From positions 3,283,480-3,347,479 of the forward strand of contig NC_059299.1 of NCBI RefSeq assembly GCF_017591435.1: 64,000 nt of DNA. The letters run 5' to 3'. The notes below the pieces were generated by a model. That model saw nothing but the letters and a program-made list of their open reading frames with translations. It was not told the DNA's origin and did no database searches. A program made the position numbers and the translations under genes. Of the stretch, positions 13,291-25,500 are shown one piece after another; the first letter of the stretch is position 1, and every line of letters begins with the position of its first letter. Source of the DNA: Portunus trituberculatus. Lineage: Eukaryota > Arthropoda > Malacostraca > Decapoda > Portunidae.

Positions 13291-16200
13291 CTATAGCAGG
13301 AGAAAAAAAAAAGTGCACCCACAAGGGTACAATAACATTAAGACGCTGGTCGTAGTTTTATGTGCATGCTTCTTGGATCTTGAGTATAACTAACCATACA
13401 TACTCTTCATAAATACAATGATATATCAATAATAAGAATTTCTAGTTTTTAAAGGAAAACATGTACTATAAGTCAATCTTCAAATTCAAAGCAAATGAAT
13501 GACAAATACAAGCTTTGACTGTTAAGTATACTTATGTCACTTCAACTCAAGGCTACCATCTATGTATAACATATATTAGAAATCACAAGTGTACAACTTA
13601 GAAGTAGAAAAAAATGCACATACCTCCATGTGAATGAAAGTTAGCCTACTGTTTGGCACAAAATCTCTTGCTCGCTGAGAAACTTGCTTATTCCCTGAGA
13701 GAACCTCCATTAAGGGAATGTTGCTGAGGGTAGGTAATATAGGGAGGTAATTTTTGAAGCACCGAGCAGTGGTGATGACAGCAAGGTTGCAATGCTCCAA
13801 TTCCTGAGGGGAGATAGTATAGTACAAGTAAATTAATGAGTACAGGAATTGCACAACCTTTTCTTACAGAGCAATTAAATTTATCATTGATGTGTTAGAT
13901 AAGTGATTTTTATGAAAACCAGCCAATCTATAATTTATTTAACAAAACAATTCACACCTGGAATATATATTTATCAGTCCTTCTGAAAGGCCCAATGGCT
14001 TTTTCAGTTGATATTTTGCTACTATCTTTCCGTTCTTGCTTGGAGTCCACCGCCTTTTCGTCCGATTTTGATGGACACATCTTCTCCCAATCATAATATG
14101 AATCCGTAGGAGGCACCCATCCCATAAGCATATTGCCATACGTCTCATCTGTTTAATGAACCAAAATTATTGATGAGTCATAGGTAAACATATCAAGTCT
14201 GAAAAAAAAAAAAACTCATTAATATCTATTAACATTATTTCACATTAAATACCACATTTGTAAACATTTACTAAGCTAAATCTATTGGCAAGAGCTCACT
14301 GATTTATGTATATTATGTATTCTTGTTCTTATGAAAATGATTAGGTCCTGTGCTGTTTGCTGCAGTTTACTCAATAAACACACCATGCTTCAGTTTCCAC
14401 TGGACAAGCTGGAGAGAAGCTGATGCATCCTCTGTAGGGTCATGCCCTCCACTTCCATAGATCTGGATTTTCAGGTTCAGAAACATTTTACTCAGTGTCT
14501 TGAGGGAGGAGGTCTTAGAGTGCCTACCGGACACTTTATAAATCTCTGCAGAGTCAATCACATATGGGTGCATTATCTGGAGGAAACATTACCCATGATC
14601 ATTAAATTATCAATTGATTTTTTTTTTTTTACAATATCAAGAGCAATGGTTAAATACTCAAGACTGTTTTTCATTATGATATGAACAAAATAAGATGAAA
14701 ACAAAGACAAATAATGACTTACTTTTGTGGCATTGAAATCATTACACAAACCATGGCCCACTAGGATGGCATCGGGAGGCAGCAGCTTCTGCAAGTCCTT
14801 TTGCACATTTTCCAATCTCTTGGTGACTGTTTGTAACATGTCTTTTGTGATGCCCGAGAATTTTGTCAAATAGTTCACCACTTTGTTGTAAGGCAACACC
14901 AAAGTGTGGTAGATACACTACGGAAGAAAATCCATTTGCTACTTCTAATAAAAGACAGTGGACATAATTATCTACATATGCAAAAAACTCAATACTGTAC
15001 TACTTAAGTATCACTATAGAACCTTTTCCTCATACAATTTCAGAAACTGAAGCTAGAAATTACAAAAATTTAATGCCTATTTTAGAAGCATCATTCAATG
15101 ATCCTATCCTCCTCCTGCCACCATCACCTGTCACTATCTCTTCCTCCTCACCTCCAACTTCTCATTGACCACTGAGATACTGGCGAGCTCCAATTTGTTG
15201 ATAGAAGTCAAGCACATCTCACAATCCATGCCAAACATTGGAGAACGAGATGTTACCTGGAAGAATAAAACCTCTGCAGTCATGCATTAAGATATAAGAA
15301 AACTTGCCATATATAGAATACAAATACAAAATTTATGGAGAATGAATGCACAAATAAAATCAAGGAAGGTTGTACATACCTCTTTGTAATTATCTGAAGT
15401 GAACACAAAGTCTTTGTATCTACCTCCCTTAAAGCCAGGCATAGGGAGTGGGTAACCAAGTTTGACAAACTCATCTGGCTTCAACAGGAGCTTAAGTCTG
15501 TTGAATTTGTCATCAGGATGAATGTCATCATCAGGGTTTGAATCAAGTTTGGACAGATTCTTGAAGAAAGAACTAGTAGCAATGTTCGTTGTTAAGACAT
15601 TACTTAACTTAAGGGCATCTATATCTGAAAATGAAAATGAAAGCATAAGAGTAGACTAAAACCAGACTAATTTAGTAGATAGGTTCTGGTCAAGATGTGA
15701 ATATAGTGCTGCCATTATTTCTAAAACTATGTTAAGTAATTTGACTTCAGTGATACATCTAAAAGATTTTAAAAATACGTAGGACAAAGAAATAATAAAT
15801 ATGTATAATTTTGATGTAAACAATATATCCAACAAAAAGTAAGCATCACACATGCATGCATGCATGCGCACACACACACACACACACACATATGAAATAA
15901 AGGAAATCGAACTAAAAACTTTGAAGGATAGACAGGAAAAAGGAGACCTAATATCAATGATTAAGTTAGTAAAGTGTATGGAAAATATAGATAGACAAGA
16001 CCTGGTATCATTGACAGAGGATGGAGATAATTGAACAAGATGTTCCAAGAAGATAATGAAAAGTCAGTGTCTGAGGAACATTAAGAAGTTCAGTTTTTCA
16101 TATAGGATAGTGGACATCTGGAAAGGATTGACTGAAGAGATTGTAATGAAAGTGTGCACAATTTCAAGGAAAAGTTGGATAACTGTAGATATGGAGACAA

Positions 16201-19200
16201 GTCACTACGAGCCCCACTCCTTATGCAAAGAGAGATGATTAAGCACTTAGATAATATTTTGAGAAGAGATGGAAGAATACTTCAAGTTGGAGACTTTAAC
16301 TGTAAAAAAAAAAAGTGGAGAGTGATGGAAGTAATGGATAATGCTGGACAGTGGAGCGAAGATGTGTTACAGTTGAATATGGTAAATACAATGGACCAAT
16401 GGATGAAGGAGTCAACAAGGTACGGGGGAAGAACCATCGTTACTTGAGCTAGTATTCACAAGGAAACCAGAGCCCCCTCCCATCCCCTTCAGTTCAATGG
16501 GAAGAAGTGATCATGTGACATTAGAGCAGGAAATAAGGAGGAGGATGGGATAAGTAACAGAGATGACTACAAAAATGAGAGATTAAATCAAGCAAGAGCA
16601 GATTTTGAAAAATTAATGAACTTTCTGCTGACATTGAATGGAAAAAATATTTGTACAAAAAGACAATACAAGGAAAATATGAAATATTCTTACAGAAATA
16701 TAATGAAGAAATACATACCTTATTATAGAGTTAAGAAAAAAATTCACACTTGGTACAATGCTACATGCGCAGACACAAAAAAGGCAAAAGATAAAGCTTG
16801 GAAGACTCTCATAAAGCAGAGAAATGACAATAACAGACAGCAGTATAAGGATGCAAGAAATGAATATATTAGAGTAAGGAGAGAGGAAGAAAGAAACTTT
16901 GAGAAAGATGTTGTGAGTAAAAGCAAAGATGAACCCAAGCTTTTCTACAAATTTATAAATGACAAAATGAAGAACAAGGAAACAATAGAAAAAATAATTA
17001 AGGGAGGGAAGACATACCAAACAGAGAAGGAAATGCATGAAATATGAATAAGAGCTTTAGAAAGGTGTTCACTGTAGAAGAAAATTATACAGAATAGTTA
17101 AAGGGGGAAAGGCAACTGAGCCATTAAATTACAGACTGGTGTCACTTACAAGCATTATGGGAGTCATGTGAAATAATTATCAAAGAAAAATGGGTTAAAC
17201 ATCTGGAAGAAGAACAATTCATAAAAAACAGACAATTTGGGTTCAGGACAGGACAGTCATGTGTGTCCAATTTATTAAGCTTCTACTTGAGAGTAATAGG
17301 ACTGGATAAAAGAGATGGATGAGTGGACACAGTATACCTGGACATAAAAAAGGCTTTTGATAAAATCCCTCATGGAAGACTATTTTGGAAACTAGAGAAC
17401 ATAGGAGGACTGCGAGGAACTTTGTTAGAGTGGACGAGGGATTATTTGAAGGACAGGAGATGAGAACTGTGATCAGAGATACATACTCATCTTGGGGTAA
17501 AGTAACAAGAGGAGTTCCACAAGGGTCGGTGTTTTTGCTGTTACAAGATGACATAAACAAGATCTATGAGTGGAGTAAGAAGTGGAAATTGGAGTTTAAT
17601 GCCAAGAAATGTCATGTAATGGAGTTAGGAAAGAGCATAAGAAGACTGGTATGGGACTATTTGATGGGAGAAGAACAAATAATGAAGACTAAAGTGGAAA
17701 AAAGATCTAGGAGTGATTATACAGGAAAATCTGAACCCTGAAAAACATATAATCAAGATATTTGGTATATTATATAAAATGTTGACTAATACAAGAGTGG
17801 CATTTCAATTCATGGACAAAGATATGATGAAAAAAATCATCACAAGCATGATACGTCCAAAGTTGGAACATGCAGCAATGGTGTGGTTTCCAAACTCTAT
17901 GAAAGATATAAGAAGATTAGAACGGATACAGAAGATTGCTACAAAGATGGTGCCGGAACTAAAGGACCTAACATATGAAGAGTGGCTGAAGGAAATGGGA
18001 CTACCAACCTTACAAGATAGAAGAGAATGAGGGGATCTAATAGTAATGTACAAAATAGTCAATGGCATTGAAAAGATAGATGAGGAAGACCTGGTGCTGT
18101 TGACAGAAGATGGAAGGACAAGAGGTCATGTAAAGAAAACAAGGATGAGGCAGTGTGTGAAGGATGTTGGAAAATACAGCTTTCCACACAGAACGGTGAA
18201 GTGGAATGCAATGAATAATGAAGTTGTTACAGCACCTAATGTGCATAACTTTAAGGAAAAATTGGATAATTGGAGACATGGAGACAGGACACTATGAGCC
18301 CTACTCAAACTCTGTACAATACAACTAGGTAAATACAACTATGTAAATATATGTTATATCGAACAGACAATTTGGATTCAGGCCAGGACGGTCATGTGTG
18401 TTGAACTTAAGTTTCTACTCAAGAGTAATAGAAGGACTGGATAGCAGAGATGGATGGGTAGGCACGGTTTACCTGGACATTAAAAAGGCTTTTGATAAAA
18501 TCCCTCACAGCAGACTACTTTGTAAGTTTGAGAGCATAGAAGGACTCAGAAGAACTTTGTTTGATAGGATAAGGGATTACTTGAAGGATAGAGAGATGAG
18601 AACTGTGATCAGAGATACATACTCATCTTGGGGTAACGTAACAAGTGGAATGCCACAAGAGTCAGTGTTAGCCCCTATTATGTTCCAGGTATATGTAAAT
18701 GACACACAAAATCGGGTAAACAGTTATATTAATTTGTTTGCTAATGATGCAAAATTGCTAAGAGTAAGCAAAATCCAGGAGGACTGTTTGCTGCTACAGG
18801 AAGATATAAACAAAATCTACGAGTGGAGTAAGAAGTGTAAATTAGAGTTCAATGCCAAGAAATGTCATGTAATTGAATTGGAAAAGAGTAAGAGAAGACC
18901 AATATGGAACTATCTGATGGGAGAGGAACAAATAATGAAGACTAAAGAGGAAATAGACCTGGGAGTGATTATACAGGAAAATCTGAATCCAAAAAAAAAA
19001 AAACACATAAGTAAGATATTTGGATTAGCATATAAAATTTTGACTAATATTAGTGTGGCATTTCAATTCATGGACAAAGATATGATGAAAAAAATATTAC
19101 AAGCATGATACGTTCAAAGTAGGAATATGCAGCAGTGGTATGGTGACCGTGCTCTATAAAAGCTATAAGAAGATTAGAACAGATCCAGAAGATAGCTACA

Positions 19201-19480
19201 AAGATGGTGCCAGAACTGAAGGACCTAACATATGAAAAAAGGCTGGAAATGGGACTGCCAACCTTATAAAATATGTAGAAGAGAATGAAGAGACCTAATA
19301 ACAAAGTATGAAATAGTAAATGGTATTGAAAAAATAAACAAGGAAGAAGCAAGAAGGACAAGAGGACATGAAAAGATTAGGATGAGGTAGTGTGTGAAGG
19401 ATATTGGAAAAAACAGTTTTCCACATAGAACAGTTGAAAAATGGAATGCATTAAGTGATGAAGTTGTTGAAGCACATAAT

Positions 19481-19564
<84 letters not shown>

Positions 19565-22500
19565 CATAAAGCCCAGGCCCTGTAAAACTACAACTAGGTA
19601 AATACACAAACACACGGTGTACTGCCGATCCACCCTTAACCCCTCTCACCTCCCGGTGGCTGTACCCCCAGAGTGGAGGCCCTCTGGGTACGAGTGACTC
19701 CATCTTCCCACCCCCGAGACGCAGCCTCCATCATCCTCTGTGTTGCATACCACCCCCCACGTGCCCCCACAGCACAACTACTCACTGAGCACATAATAAA
19801 CACGGCTGACACTCTCAAAATTAAATATCCTGCTGCCAAGCTGGTTATTTGTGGAGATTTTAACAGACTAGATGTGAGTGAAATTCTACACCAATTACAC
19901 CTAACCCAAGTTGTTGACTTCCCCACCCTCCAACAAGCCAAACTCGACTTTATCATGACTGACCTACATCATCCCTACTCCTCTCCCACCCCCTACCTCC
20001 TGTGGGACACAGTACTCACCGCTCCATCCTGTTATCAACCACACCCACCACCTCACCCCCGCACTCCAAGGTCCTTAAGACCTACCGACCTATGCCTGAC
20101 TCTGCCCTCAGGTTGTTTGGACAGTGGGTAACCCAACACCCTTGGAATGAGGTGTTACAAGTGGAAGATGTACACACAAAGTGGAGCAATTTTATTTCCA
20201 CCACATCAGCAGCCTTCCACCACTACTTCCCAGCAAAGAGCGTCACAGTGCACCCATCTGAATCCCCGTGGATGACGCACCGCATTAAAAGACTCATCAA
20301 GCAGAGAAACTGGGTCTTCCATACTTGCCCCATACAATACATGAAACTAAGGAACAAAGTGATACGGGAGATAAAGATAGCGAAAGCAAGTCATTACCCA
20401 AACAAAATCCATCAACTCAAACTCACCAACAACAGACAGTGGTATGATAAGATTAAGGCTTTGTGTGGTCTACAAAAACAGTCCTCTCCTTTTCCTTGTA
20501 CCTCACACCTCCCCGCTGAGGCAGCAGCAGACGAGATGAATAGTCACTTTGCCACAATCTGTCAAACATTCCGGCCCCTTCACCCCTCAAGTCTCCCTGC
20601 CTACCTCCCTGCTCCCGCCCTCCTCCAGCTGTCCATGTGATGGATGTCTACAAGAGAATTCTGAAACTCAAGCCTCGGTCAACCACCCTTACTGACCTAC
20701 CCATTAAGATTTACAAAGAATTTGCTCCAGAACTAGCCACCCCTCTCTGCTCAATAATAAATGCATTTCTCTCACAGTACTCATGCCCTGTCGACTGGAA
20801 AACATCACTTGTCACACCCATCCCTAAAACTGCCAGCCCACAATCCTTAAATGACCTTAGGCCAGTCGCTATCACACCCATCCCTAGCCTCATCTGTGAA
20901 GACTTTGTGTTTGACTGGGCATACACCAAAATCAGTTCCTCCTTAGACATTCAGCAATTTGGCAATATCAGAGCCACCTCTACCTCTCACTACCTAGTCA
21001 GCTTCCTTGACTTCATTCATAGTCACCTGGACAAACGGAACACCTCTCTAGCAGTTGCTTTTGTAGACTTCAAGAAAGCTTTTGATCTGGTTGACCACAC
21101 TGTTGTCATTAACAAAGCCATCAGTCTGGGTCTTCCCTCTCACCTGACAGCATGGCTGGCTGACTTCCTCACGGGACGCCGGCAAGCTGTACGTTTTCAG
21201 AAACACACATCCTCTTACCAACAACTAACGTGTGGCGTCCCTCAGGGCACCAAGATGGGTCCACTCTGCTTCCTGATACTGATTAATGACGCTCTGACAA
21301 ACATCCCTCACTGCTGGAAGTATGTGGATGACTGCACCGTGGGTGTGTCACTTGACAACAAACACCCAGACTACTCAGCACTTCAAACAACGTTGAACAG
21401 CCTGCAGGAGTGGTCGGCGGAAAGCAGGATGACAATCAACCACACCAAAACTGTAGTAATGCATATCTGCACCTCCTTGGCAGCAGTGCCCCCCCCCAAC
21501 TATCCCTGGGTCCTCACCCCCTCCAAGTAGTTCGGTCAGCCAAGCTGCTCGGAGTCACAGTGGACGATCAGCTGACATGGAAATTACACGTTACTGCCAC
21601 AGTGAGATCGGCAGCCTACAGACTCTACATGCTGCGCAGGCTTAAGTCACTCGGCACACCAGCTGATGAGTTAAAGGGGATACACATCACCTTCATCCTG
21701 CCCAAACTTATGTATGCCTCACCAGCGTGGTCTTCCTCCCTCACCTGCACTCAACAGCAATAACTGGAAAATGTCCAAAAGAGGGCCTGCAGAATCATAC
21801 TTGCCCCTGCCTACACTGACTATGATCACGCCCTCTCTACCCTCGATCTCCCCACACTGGCAACCAGAGACCAAGCGGCCCTCGTCAAGATGGGTAGAGG
21901 CCTGCTGCGTCACTCATGGCTACGGCATCTCCTCCCCCTGACGCGCCCCAGCCAATCCATGCCACACGACACACAAACGTAGTCATCCCACTCAGGGCCC
22001 CAAGAACTGACCATTATCATCATAGTGCTATCCCCTCCATGGTGTGAGCCATAAATAGCTAAGTTAAGGTTCTAATCTTAAGTCTCCCTCAATCCCCATA
22101 TGTACATCTTCATGTAATGCTATCCCCCCCATGGTGTGAACCATAAATAACCATTAACAGCTAATTTAAGATTTTAATCTTAAGTCTCCCTCAATCCCCA
22201 TATGTACATTTTCAGTATGTATGTACTGCAATTACTAATAAACCATATTATTATCATTATTATTATTACACACACCCCTATCTGTATCTATGGAATACAT
22301 AGGGAAATTTTCTTAACAATCAAGAAAAGAAACATAAATCAGAGGAATATAGCAAATAGATCAGCATACACACTCATTCAATATTGATCTTAAATTAAGC
22401 AATCAGTTCATCGAATAATACTCCTACATAGTAAATAGTATTTGTACACTTACCACCATCTTTGCTTTTCTCCAGTTGCATCTCAAGTAGTTCCTCAACA

Positions 22501-25500
22501 GGACATAAACCATGAATAGAAGGTGCTACAACTTCTAAACCATGATTCATGAAGCCACTTATGGTTGGCAGAGTGCTCTTGAGCCAACCCGGGAAAAAAT
22601 CACTACTGCTAACAGCCTTGTCTGTGTTTCTTGCATCCACTTTCATCTGTATGGAAACATCTGGTCTCTTACATGTAGTAGAATTTCCTTCCTGATTATC
22701 CTTAGCTTCACTTTCACATTTCTCAGTTGTGTTCACTTCTGGGAGTGACTGTGCGATCTGCTTGATGTCATCCACTCCCACTCCTTCAATGTGAACCATT
22801 ACCACACTGGGCACTTTTGTTACATTTCTATAAGTTACAAACCTGTCAACACATAATTTAGTTTAGTATCTGATATAATGCTTTTTTTTTTTCTCATGTA
22901 TAGATATTTACCATATTTATCATAGATAAATAAGACTATCTGCATTGTTTTCTACACATGAAATAACACACCAACATATCATTCCTAAAGATTACATATA
23001 AAACTGGTATAGCAGAATCTAGGAGGTTAGCATCCTGGAATTCACAATAAATATCATTCTACTGGATGCATGGTTTAATTTTCATTCATTTGTTTTCTTT
23101 AATCTATATATCTTAAATCAATAACTACTTATTACACCTTTAATGAAATAAGCCTAACATAGCATAACAGTAACTCAAATTTACTTAAAGGTAGGTAAAA
23201 ATTACCTGGGCGGAAGTGGAAATTTATTGCCAAGAAGTGAGAAAAACATGAGGCTCTGGACGTCCCCCATGAAAAGAGGCATCTGGTCACTTTTACGACT
23301 CAAGCAGCTCATCTTGCCTCTCCAATTGAGAAAAATCCTTGGCCATTCCTGAGAAAGGTTGAACTTTAACCCAAGACTAATTTCCAAGGTCCAATAATCA
23401 TGTTCAAATACTACACATAAACTAAAGAATAACATGATAAAACAAAACTTACCTTTCTTAAGAGATCATTTTCTTTTTTTCTTTTTTTAACTTTTGCATA
23501 TTCTTCAGGACTGAGCCGTCTCTTAACCTGTATGGTCCCAGCCTGATGAGCCTCTTCATTCATCAGACAATCCTGCAAGTAACTGAGGTATGAGAGATGT
23601 AGCTGTGCAGAGTAAAAGCTTATGTTCACAGAAACATGCTCACCTGGTTAACTCACCTGGTTGGTTACCCTTTAGCACTTTGTACTACATTGTTGGAGGT
23701 AATGGAGAAAAGTAAGGGCAGCACAGTTCAAAAGATACGCCAGTCAACTAGTTACTACCATGACAACAGAAACAATTACGAGGCATAAAAGACTGAGTTG
23801 TGTACCTTTATGAAACATGGAGAAAAATTCAAGATTATTAATGTTAGTGAAGTTAGCTATGACATTACAACAAAGAAACATTGAAAAGACTTTTACAAAA
23901 GTGTAAGTTGTAAGAGAAGTAAAGAAATAGGATAACTAGTCAGGGAATTTGTAAAGAAATGGACCTAGAATATGATACAAAGCTGATTTGTATGAGGTGA
24001 GAGATTTTTGTGCCACAACTTCGTCTGGTAGGGAGTTCCATATACTGGCGCACCGTAGTGAGAAGAATCTCCTCCTGGCCTCTATTGAACTGTGGGTGAT
24101 CTGAATTTTGAATCTGTGTCCTATTGTACCTTGAGAAGGTGCCATGGTAAATATTTCCTCAGGCGAGATACCACACTCTTTGTGGAAAATTTTCCAGTAT
24201 TTGAGGAGGTCAGCACGCAGCAGTCGTCCCTGGACTGAGTATAGGTCTAATATTCTGAGTCGCTCACCATATGGTACCTCAGACAGGCCCTCAATGTGGC
24301 GAGTCCAGGTTCTTTGTACTGATTCCAGCAGATGAAGGTCTCCCGAGAAGCCTGTGTTCCACACACAGGAGGCATATTCTAGAATTGGTCGTATGTGAGT
24401 TTTGTAGAGAGTGATCATGAAGTCTTGGGATCTGCAGAGGGTGCTTTTGAGAAAATTTGCCGACATTCCAGAGGCTTTGTTGGCAGTAGACCGAATGTGG
24501 TGATGGAATCTGAGACTGGAGTCTACTAGGACACCAAGGTCCTTGTGTTGGTCTACCATGGTGATGGGGAGTCCTTGGAGCGAATACTCTGACAACGCAC
24601 CTATGTGTTGCCAAGGCACTGTACCACGTTGTAGCCTTAACACTACACACTTGTCCTTATTGAGGTCAAGACCCCAAGAGGAAGCAACATCACAAATCTT
24701 ATTTATGTCATGCTGACAGGACGAAGTTCCAAGGGCCAGTGATAGGGGGGTAGATGGGCTGTACTTCAAGTAAATCTTTAAGTCATCGGCAAAGATTTTA
24801 CAGTTGTTCTGTATCGTGGATGGCAGGTGGTTAACATACAGTAGGAAAAGTAAGGGTCCCAGTACCGAGCCCTGAGGTACACCACTCTTTACATCCCTGT
24901 AGCTGCTTTTAACACCTGCAACAGATACTCTCATGGATCTACCAAGTAGGAAAGAGCAAATCCAGCTTAACAGGTTGCCGGTGATACCAATGCTATGGAG
25001 TTTTTGGAGTAGCACTGAGTGGTTAACCACGTCAAAGGCTTTAGAGAAGTCAAATAGAATAACATCAACTACATTTCCAGTGTCAAGTCCAGATGAGACA
25101 AAGTCGTAGGTAAGCAATAGTTGATCATCAGCTGTTCTACCACGCCGAAAGCCAAACTGGTTGGGAGAGAGTAAAGCATTATGTTCAAGAAATGCATAAA
25201 TGTGTTCGGCCACAATCCTCTCTAATGTCTTGCAGCAGACTGAGGTTAGACTTATGGGTCTGTAGTTTAGAGGAGCAGAGCGAGATCCCTTTTTGAAGAT
25301 AGGTCGAACATCGGAGACTTTCCAAATGTCAGGGATGACGCCATCAGTTAGGCTAGTTGAGAAAATGATAAATATGGGATAAGCAAGAGACGGACAAGAA
25401 TTAAGAAGTCTGGGATGTAGGTTGTCTGGTCCCATACTTGAGTTGGAGTCAAGAGATTCAAGGCCTTTACACACAGCAGAGTAAGTAATATTTACATTGT

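Larger units (their letters stand above)
19613..22269 (+). mobile_element. LINE family B: CR1/Jockey-type element, frameshifted, with 3' end
   Basis: 5'-truncated non-LTR retrotransposon unlike family A. The endonuclease end (VICGDFNRLD) and connector span 19673-20640. RT reads open in 20637-21530 with IKIYKEFAPEL, AFVDFKKAFDLVDH, TCGVPQGTKMGP and an intact catalytic KYVDDCTV. A run of nine C at 21489-21497 then breaks the frame. The C-terminal part resumes at 21530-21950 (KLLGVTVDDQLTW, ACRIILAPAYTDY). The 3' UTR holds two copies of a ~95-bp unit, an AATAAA (22237-22242) and a terminal (ATT)n, as typical of CR1/Jockey ends. Confidence 0.9.

Noticed and set aside
24144..24650. Overlapping frames on both strands in the LINE RT
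   Set aside because: They are shadows of the long RT frame in other registers.
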